Positions 41,654 through 46,842 of a DNA stretch of 46,842 nt are shown here, one piece after another. The stretch's first letter is position 1; every line of letters starts with the position of its first letter. Origin of the DNA: Bifidobacterium sp. ESL0745 (lineage in GTDB: Bacteria; Actinomycetota; Actinomycetes; Actinomycetales; Bifidobacteriaceae). Where the stretch lies: assembly GCF_029433335.1 (NCBI RefSeq), contig NZ_JAQTHX010000004.1, positions 1-46,842 on the forward strand, in the 5' to 3' direction. Both the position numbers and the translations under genes were made by a program. The notes beneath the pieces were generated by a model. The model did no database searches. It saw only the letters and a program-made list of their open reading frames with translations, and was not told the origin of the DNA.

Positions 41654-43600
41654 ATGATGGTGTCACCAACGCCTTTACAGGCATTCAGCGGGGTGCCGAA
41701 AATATCAAAGACAAACAAGCAGACTCTCGTCAACGGCGAGAAGATGACCGGCGCACAGGCGCTGATCCGCACGCTGGAAGATCTGGGCGTGCAGGACGTT
41801 TTCGGTATTCCGGGTGGCGCGATCCTGCCGGTTTATCATCAGATTCACGATGATACCAAGTTCCGTTTCGTGCTGATGCGCCATGAGCAGGGCGCAGGGC
41901 ATGCGGCCGAGGGGTACGCCGTGGCCACCGGGCGCGTGGGCGTTTGCATCGTCACCTCCGGGCCGGGGGCGACGAACATGGTCACGCCGATCGCCGATGC
42001 GAATATGGATTCGGTGCCGCTGGTCGTCATTTCCGGTCAGGTCGGTGTGGACGCAATCGGTACCGACGCCTTCCAGGAAGCCGATACCGTAGGTATTACA
42101 TACCCGGTGGTCAAACATTCCTACCTCGTCACCGACGCGCAGGACATTCCGCGTGTGCTCGCCGAAGCGCACTATATCGCGCGTACCGGCCGCCCAGGCC
42201 CCGTCGTGGTCGACATCACCAAAACCGCGCAGGTCGGCGACATGTATTACTCATGGCCGCAGAAACTGCTGCTCCCAGGCTACAACCCGACGACCAAACC
42301 GCACGGCCACGTCCTGCGCGAGGCCACAAAACTCTTTGAACAGTCGTATCGCCCCGTGCTCTACGTCGGCGGCGGCGCGGTGCGTTCCAACGCCGGAGAG
42401 CAGGTCAAGGAACTGGCCGATCTGACCGACTCCCCCATCGTCACCACGCTTCCAGCGCGCGGCATCGTGCCGGATTCCGACCCGAAAGTGCTGGGAATGC
42501 TCGGTATGCACGGTACGTTGGCAGCCACGGCGGCGACGCAGAGGTGCGATCTGCTGGTCGCCATCGGCGCACGTTTCGACGACCGCGTGACAGGCAAAAT
42601 GGAGGCTTTCGCCCCTGCGGCCCGCGTCATCCACATCGACATCGATCCCGCCGAAATCGGCAAGCGCCGCCAGCCCGACGTGCCCATCGTCGGCGATGTG
42701 GCGGAAGTGCTCGACGCGCTGAATGCCGAAATCAAGCGCGGGCAGGCCATCCACGGCAAGCCGAACCTCGAGCCTTGGTGGAATCTCATCAATTCCTGGC
42801 GCGAAAAGTATCCGATGAAATATGATGAAACGACGCCGGACGGCACACTCTCCCCACAATGGGTCGTGGAGGAGCTTTCACGCCAGGCTGCACCCTCCAC
42901 CATCTGGGTTTCCGGCGTGGGCCAGCACCAGATGTGGGCTTCGCAGCTCATCGATTTCGAAAACCCGCACTCCTGGATCTCCTCAGGAGGCCTGGGAACC
43001 ATGGGCTTCGGCCTGCCTGCGGCCATTGGCGCACGCGTGGGTTCGGCCCGCGATTTCGGCGGCAAGAAGCCAGTTTGGTTGATTGACGGCGACGGCAGCT
43101 TCCAGATGACCTCCGAGGAGCTCGCAGCCGCGTTCATCGACAATGCGCCGGTCAAAATCGCAATCCTCAACAATTCCGTGTACGGCATGGTCCGCCAGTG
43201 GCAGACGCTTTTCTACGACAAACATTATTCGCAGACCAGCATCCGCGACGGCGAGAATACCGAGGATATCCTCAACGTTCCCGATTTCGTCAAGCTCGCC
43301 GAAGCCTACGGTTGCATCGGCATTCGCGCAACTACGAAAGACGAGGCAAAGGCCGCGATCAAGCGCGCCAACGAGATCAACGACCGGCCGGTGCTGATCG
43401 ACTTCCGCGTCTACAAGGACGCGATGGTCTGGCCGATGGTCGCCGCGGGGCAATCCAACGACACCGTTACTTACATGCCCGGCATACAGCCGCTGCTGCA
43501 TCATGGCACGGCAGAAGCGGGCACCGACGACGCCGCGGATGACGACGACAATCAAACCGACACAGCCGATGCCGGAACTTCGGAAAAATCGGAAAAGTAA
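41654..43600 (+). CDS. ilvB: Acetolactate synthase, large (catalytic) subunit
   Basis: A 648-residue thiamine-diphosphate enzyme that condenses two pyruvates (or pyruvate with 2-oxobutyrate), the first common step of valine, leucine and isoleucine synthesis. ALIRTLEDLGVQDVFGIPGG near residue 35 starts the Pyr domain; the catalytic Glu is in LMRHEQGAGHAAEG; RFDDRVTG is in the FAD-binding part; the TPP motif is GDGSFQMTSEELAAAF to LNNSVYGMV. The last 35 residues (Asp/Thr/Glu) are an extra acidic tail. ATG 41654/41657 just after GAGGA. It is followed by ilvN after 21 bp. Confidence 0.97.
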   Translation: MMVSPTPLQAFSGVPKISKTNKQTLVNGEKMTGAQALIRTLEDLGVQDVFGIPGGAILPVYHQIHDDTKFRFVLMRHEQGAGHAAEGYAVATGRVGVCIVTSGPGATNMVTPIADANMDSVPLVVISGQVGVDAIGTDAFQEADTVGITYPVVKHSYLVTDAQDIPRVLAEAHYIARTGRPGPVVVDITKTAQVGDMYYSWPQKLLLPGYNPTTKPHGHVLREATKLFEQSYRPVLYVGGGAVRSNAGEQVKELADLTDSPIVTTLPARGIVPDSDPKVLGMLGMHGTLAATAATQRCDLLVAIGARFDDRVTGKMEAFAPAARVIHIDIDPAEIGKRRQPDVPIVGDVAEVLDALNAEIKRGQAIHGKPNLEPWWNLINSWREKYPMKYDETTPDGTLSPQWVVEELSRQAAPSTIWVSGVGQHQMWASQLIDFENPHSWISSGGLGTMGFGLPAAIGARVGSARDFGGKKPVWLIDGDGSFQMTSEELAAAFIDNAPVKIAILNNSVYGMVRQWQTLFYDKHYSQTSIRDGENTEDILNVPDFVKLAEAYGCIGIRATTKDEAKAAIKRANEINDRPVLIDFRVYKDAMVWPMVAAGQSNDTVTYMPGIQPLLHHGTAEAGTDDAADDDDNQTDTADAGTSEKSEK

Positions 43601-43621
43601 GGACAAGGCGAAAGGAACATC

Positions 43622-44176
43622 ATGGCAAATTATCCTGCATCCACTCCGCACAGCGAGCGTCACACCCTGTCCGTCCTGGTCGAAAACCGCCCTGGCGTAC
43701 TGGCCCGTATAGCTGGCCTTTTCGCCCGCCGTGCGTTCAACATCAACTCGCTTTCCGTCTCCCCCACCGAGCGCCCCGACATCTCGCGCGTCACCGTGAC
43801 CGCTGACGTCGAGGAAGTGCCGCTTGAGCAGATCATCAAGCAGCTCAACAAACTGCTTCACGTGCTGAAAATCGTCGATCTTGACGATACCGACGCCGTC
43901 GAACGTGAGCTGGTACTCATCAAGGTCGCAGCCAACGAGACGAATCGCTCAGACGTGCTGGAGATTGTGCGCCTCTTCCGCGTACGTGTGGTCGACGTGC
44001 ACCCCGAATCCCTGACCATCGAGGCCACCGGCGACGAAGGCAAGATCGATGCGCTGCTTGGTCTGCTGGACGACTACGGCGTCATCGAGCTGGTCCGCTC
44101 CGGTGCCGTCGCGGTGACCCGCGGCCCGCATGCGTTGAGCGAAAAGGTGGTCGGCAGCGAAATCACCGGAAGGTAA
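43622..44176 (+). CDS. ilvN: Acetolactate synthase, small (regulatory) subunit
   Basis: A 184-residue regulatory subunit that lets valine inhibit IlvB. The ACT domain starts HTLSVLVENRPGVLARIAGLF near residue 15, with FNINSLSVSPTE; the second half has ELVLIKVAANETNRSD and the C-terminal domain of ACT-like fold. AAAGGA is 7 bases before the ATG. It is the last gene of ilvBN and is followed by a terminator. Confidence 0.97.
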   Translation: MANYPASTPHSERHTLSVLVENRPGVLARIAGLFARRAFNINSLSVSPTERPDISRVTVTADVEEVPLEQIIKQLNKLLHVLKIVDLDDTDAVERELVLIKVAANETNRSDVLEIVRLFRVRVVDVHPESLTIEATGDEGKIDALLGLLDDYGVIELVRSGAVAVTRGPHALSEKVVGSEITGR

Positions 44177-44206
44177 TGGGATAGCTCCCATCGCCAATAA
44201 TCAAGG

Positions 44207-44239
44207 GCGGATATGGCCTTACGGTCATATCCGCTTTTT
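44207..44239 (+). terminator. Terminator after ilvN
   Basis: GCGGATATGGCC and GGTCATATCCGC pair over 12 bp with one G-T around TTAC and are followed by TTTTT. Confidence 0.92.
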
Positions 44240-44265
44240 GTTTCCGGATCCTTCTCTTATACCCT

Positions 44266-44295
44266 TTGACAATATGCTAGCATTTTGCTAGCATA
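44266..44295 (+). promoter_or_regulatory. Promoter and operator of the RHH/PIN module
   Basis: TTGACA at 44266-44271 is followed by TATGCTAGC (44273-44281) and GCTAGCATA (44287-44295), a perfect 9-bp inverted repeat over the spacer and -10 region; read another way TGCTAGCA is repeated 11 bp apart. A -10 box may be TAGCAT at 44289 (17-bp spacer). This is the typical place for autorepression by the antitoxin. Confidence 0.78.
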
Positions 44296-44328
44296 CTAAT
44301 TATCAATAGGTTAAACGTGGAGGTATCG

Positions 44329-44733
44329 ATGGGCACAATGACGATTCGTAATGTTCCCGACGAACAAATTGACATTGTAAAAGAGGCGGCGAAAGCACAC
44401 AATCGTTCAATGGAAGCTGAAATGCGTTCTCATGTGGAAGAGTGGACAGCGGCATGGATGGCGCATAAAGAAATGGGCTCCACAGATTTTTCCAAAGAAC
44501 TGCAAACTTATCTTCTCCCTCAACAAACACCCATCAAAGACGACGATGTCTCTCATCTTACGAAAAAAAAGAATGGGTCAGTCACACAAAAAGGATCGAC
44601 GGAAAAACCAGCAACTACAGCTGAAATCTTCGCAAAAGCACATCGACTGCTAAAAGATTCCGGACTTACAGGTGACGAACAGTTGATTCCTCCGCGTAGT
44701 GGTGAGATTCGCCATGTGAAATTAGGTAACTGA
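44329..44733 (+). CDS. Ribbon-helix-helix antitoxin (FitA/VapB-like)
   Basis: A 134-residue antitoxin. The ribbon-helix-helix DNA-binding fold is at residues 1-42: MTIRNVPDEQIDIVKEAAK, then HNRSMEAEMRSHVEEW. It is of the FitA type, known to pair with FitB/VapC PIN toxins. The C-terminal part is longer than in FitA and ends with LTGDEQLIPPRSGEIRHVKL, which would bind the toxin. GGAGG lies 6 bases before ATG 44329. It overlaps the toxin start by one base (TGATG). It is AT-richer than the surrounding genes, a sign of transfer. Confidence 0.9.
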   Translation: MGTMTIRNVPDEQIDIVKEAAKAHNRSMEAEMRSHVEEWTAAWMAHKEMGSTDFSKELQTYLLPQQTPIKDDDVSHLTKKKNGSVTQKGSTEKPATTAEIFAKAHRLLKDSGLTGDEQLIPPRSGEIRHVKLGN

Positions 44734-45158
44734 TGTTTCTACTTGACACCAATGTGGTTAGTGAAATTTCCAGCCGCGCAATTCCTGATGAAAAAGTCCT
44801 TGCATGGTTTTTCGCCCAATCGCCAGACACACTATATATATCAAGCATCACTTTGGCTGAACTTATATATGGCATTGAACTTTTACCAGAAGGCCGACGC
44901 AAAGACGAGATACGCGACAGTGTGGTATCCACACTTTCTGACTTTCAGTTCCGTCCGCTACCTTTCGACGAACAAGCAGCACCATATTATGCATTTATCG
45001 CTGCCCAAAGGAAAAAATTGGGCCAACCTATTGGACCAAATGACGCCATGATTGCAGCCATCGCCATGGCCAACGATATGGCTGTAGTCACTCAAAACAT
45101 AAAGGATTTTGAAAACACAGGAGTAAGAATCATTAATCCTTGGGAACACCAAAATTAA
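44733..45158 (+). CDS. PIN-domain toxin (FitB/VapC-like)
   Basis: A 141-residue ribonuclease of the PIN fold. MFLLDTNVVSE gives the first catalytic Asp (residue 5), ITLAELIYGIELL the conserved Glu near residue 43, and NDAMIAAIAMANDMAVVTQNIKDF the two C-terminal Asp (near 103 and 121). VapC-type enzymes cut tRNA or rRNA. Its start is coupled to the antitoxin stop. AT-richer than its neighbours. Confidence 0.92.
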   Translation: MFLLDTNVVSEISSRAIPDEKVLAWFFAQSPDTLYISSITLAELIYGIELLPEGRRKDEIRDSVVSTLSDFQFRPLPFDEQAAPYYAFIAAQRKKLGQPIGPNDAMIAAIAMANDMAVVTQNIKDFENTGVRIINPWEHQN

Positions 45159-45177
45159 AAAGCTAGAGGAGACTCTC

Positions 45178-45397
45178 ATGCCCGAGACACTTCCTAACAA
45201 TCAACAACCTGACCCGAATGATTTGCCGCTTGATATCGATGACGACATCTTGGCCAAATTCACGAACATCGCCCCATGCTGACGGTAAAACCGCTGAAGA
45301 GGAAGCCCGTTCGCTGGTTGAGGATTACGCAAACGGAAAACTGGTCCGAGTAAGCGGACTGTCAAAACCATGGAAACCTTCATCAATAAACGATTAG
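45178..45397 (+). pseudogene. Small third ORF of the module, broken by a frameshift
   Basis: The ATG at 45178 has AGAGGAG 7 bases upstream and lies 20 bp after the toxin stop. The frame MPETLPNNQQPDPNDLPLDI continues to a TGA at 45280-45282 after 34 residues. If one C is removed from the CCCC at about 45272-45275, the frame reads on as HADGKTAEEEARSLVEDYA, then GKLVRVSGLSKPW to the TAG at 45395-45397, 72 residues in all. The second half is acidic-helical and clearly protein-like. So the gene has a one-base insertion in a C run, by mutation or sequencing error. Family unknown. Confidence 0.65.
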
Positions 45398-45405
45398 GCC
45401 AAAAA

Positions 45406-46842
45406 TTATTCGACCTGCTCGGAGAGTTCCATCCACTCGGCTTCTAAGGACTCAGACTCGTCTGAATTGGCCGAAAGTTGCTCGTTGAGTTTGCCTAAGC
45501 CTACGTAGTCGGCGGGGTCGTGAGAGGCCATTGTCCGCTCGATCTTTGTCTTCTCGGTTTCGAGTTTGGCAAGTTTGCGTTCGATGGCCGAGAGACGACG
45601 GGTGGCGTCGTGGAACGCTTTTCCAGTCAGTTTCTGGTCATCGGATTGTGGATCGGAATTCCCATTATCACCATCATCATTTGCGTTTGACGATTGAGCC
45701 CCAGAAGCACTGCCGCTCGAAGAAGAGCCTTTGCCTGCCGACTTGCCGCCGCGGCCGTCGCCAATAATCTCATCCAGTGTTTCACCGTTTTCAATCTTCT
45801 GCACCATATTGAGATAGTCATCCACGCCGCCAGGAAGGTGACGGACTTTACCGCCAATTAGCGCAAACTGTTCATCGGTCACACGTTCCAGCAAGTAGCG
45901 GTCATGGGAAACGACAATCAGCGTGCCGGGCCAGGAGTCAAGCAAATCCTCCATTACGGCGAGCATATCAGTATCGAGATCATTGCCGGGCTCGTCCAAA
46001 ATCAAGACATTCGGCTCGTCCAGCAAAATCAGCAAGAGCTGCATGCGGCGCTTCTGACCACCGGAAAGATCGGCGATCGGCGTCATCAGCTGCGCGGCAG
46101 AAAATCCGAGTCGTTCCATCAATTGGCTGGTGGAAACCTCTTTGCCGTCGACGACGTAGGTCGGCTTGTAACGGCTGAGCACTTCCTTGATCTTGTACTT
46201 GTTGAGCTTCTCCAGCTCGTCAAGCCGCTGTGAAAGCACTGCAAACTTCACGGTTTTGCCGATTTTCACATGCCCGGCCGTCGGTGTCAATGTGCCGTCG
46301 ATGATCTTCAGCAACGTCGACTTGCCCGCACCGTTTGCCCCGACAATGCCGAACCGGTCGCCGGGCCCAATCAGCCAGGTAACGTCATCAAGGATCTTGC
46401 GTCCGCTGACCGTCACCTTTTGCGCCGAGGAAGTGACGGCAGGCGTTTCCTCGTCATCGGATTCAACAGCGTTGACAGCGTTGTTGCCAGAATCAGCAGA
46501 AACTTCGAAGGCATCGGCATCCTTCACTTCATTCGGAAGCTGTGCGGCTGCATCAGTTTGCGCCGCAATCTGCTTCTCCTTGGCTTCGGAATTTCCGGCT
46601 TTGGCGTCCACCAACCGATCATCATCCAGGTCATCAACGGCCAGCTCGACGGAACCCATGACTTTCGGTTCCTCGTACAAGGCCGGAACGATATCAACGC
46701 GCGAGGCGGAGTCGTTGTCGGAAACGTCAGAAGCCTCTTCGCCGGTATTTGGAGCTACGCCGCTCGATACCGCACTGTTGCCACCGGCAAGATTTTGAGC
46801 TACGCCGCTTGATACCGCACTGTTGCCACCGGCAAGATTTTG
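45406..46842 (-). CDS. ABC-F family ATPase, C-terminal part (5' end outside the window)
   Basis: The frame is open to the window edge, so the start and the first ABC domain are missing. ABC-F proteins are soluble twin-ATPase translation factors that act on the ribosome. The second ABC domain is complete: WLIGPGDRFGIVGANGAGKST (Walker A), LSGGQKRRMQLLLILLDEPNVLILDEP (signature and Walker B), and VVSHDRYLLERVTDEQFAL. The C-terminal 100 residues are a charged coiled coil (LSAIERKLAKLETEKTKIER) after a Ser/Gly/Asp-rich stretch. The linker before the second domain is unusually long and acidic and holds a 15-residue tandem repeat. A TTG at 46680 is not the start. Confidence 0.88.
   Translation of the reverse strand, partial: QNLAGGNSAVSSGVAQNLAGGNSAVSSGVAPNTGEEASDVSDNDSASRVDIVPALYEEPKVMGSVELAVDDLDDDRLVDAKAGNSEAKEKQIAAQTDAAAQLPNEVKDADAFEVSADSGNNAVNAVESDDEETPAVTSSAQKVTVSGRKILDDVTWLIGPGDRFGIVGANGAGKSTLLKIIDGTLTPTAGHVKIGKTVKFAVLSQRLDELEKLNKYKIKEVLSRYKPTYVVDGKEVSTSQLMERLGFSAAQLMTPIADLSGGQKRRMQLLLILLDEPNVLILDEPGNDLDTDMLAVMEDLLDSWPGTLIVVSHDRYLLERVTDEQFALIGGKVRHLPGGVDDYLNMVQKIENGETLDEIIGDGRGGKSAGKGSSSSGSASGAQSSNANDDGDNGNSDPQSDDQKLTGKAFHDATRRLSAIERKLAKLETEKTKIERTMASHDPADYVGLGKLNEQLSANSDESESLEAEWMELSEQVE
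46752..46842 (-). repeat. 45-bp tandem repeat in the ABC-F linker
   Basis: 46752-46796 and 46797-46841 are two copies of one 45-bp unit with a single difference (C/T). They code for QNLAGGNSAVSSGVA twice. The array probably goes on beyond the window edge. Being a multiple of three, gain or loss of units keeps the frame. Confidence 0.9.

Overview
The window looks like chromosomal DNA of a Bifidobacterium or close relative. It is G+C-rich, and it carries the actinobacterial order coaD / sepIVA-like / yceD (DUF177) / rpmF / rnc followed by ilvB-ilvN, the order rplS-lepB-rnhB, a DUF3039 protein, a PucR-type regulator beside birA, and a large Actinobacteria-type membrane protein. I see no integrase, transposase, phage structural gene, CRISPR array or rRNA. 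The species cannot be named from sequence alone.

Layout, left to right. 1-774 has no intact gene, only a possible gene remnant. 775-5408: birA divergent from a membrane protein (probably DUF6020) coupled to a PucR regulator; a convergent LacI regulator shares its CTAG stop. 6829-9279: rnhB, lepB, rplS, all on the minus strand. 9604-13457: a promoter, a 31-codon leader ORF, a long structured 5' UTR, then a fused two-domain ABC permease and an ATPase of the NitT/TauT type. 13727-15421: pgi. 15748-16787: a toxin-like gene followed by two paralogous antitoxin-like genes. 17037-20235: a GDP-mannose pyrophosphorylase and an acyltransferase in one operon. 20408: tRNA-Thr. 20536-22767: LysR divergent from an unusual GAPDH. 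23002-29184: small redox and stress genes (CMD-family protein, MFS pump with MarR, HigBA-like pair, MerR, aldo/keto reductase, flavodoxin). 29458: tRNA-Leu. 29745-37767: GNAT, AEC permease, rdgB, rph, Pr6Pr-like membrane protein, pncB, DUF3039. 38080-44176: coaD, sepIVA-like, yceD, rpmF, rnc, ilvB, ilvN. 44329-45397: a RHH/PIN toxin-antitoxin pair plus a frameshifted third ORF. 45406 to the end: C-terminal half of an ABC-F ATPase.

Most genes are housekeeping (NAD salvage, CoA, branched-chain amino acids, RNA processing, ribosome). Three separate toxin-antitoxin-like modules and a cluster of small redox/efflux genes with visible operators make up the accessory part. The MerR protein and the CMD-family gene 3 kb away share an almost identical operator inside an 18-bp promoter spacer, so they probably form one regulon. 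The MarR repressor and the MFS pump likewise share a 10-bp palindrome.

The most striking pattern is in the intergenic DNA. At seven loci there are tandem imperfect palindromes. Their sequences differ from locus to locus (GAAAAGCAC, TTAGAGGCA, TTTCCAGCA, CTTGGCGCGCCAAG, GTAAAGC and AAATCA families), yet the centre-to-centre distance is always close to 62 bp (61-63, measured by hand). This period, about six helical turns, is shared by unrelated sequences, and I do not recognise it as a known element. A second pattern is that many conserved enzymes (RNase HII, ManC, GNAT, LysR, ABC ATPases, acyltransferase) carry Ser/Gly/Asn/Asp-rich low-complexity insertions in loops or linkers.
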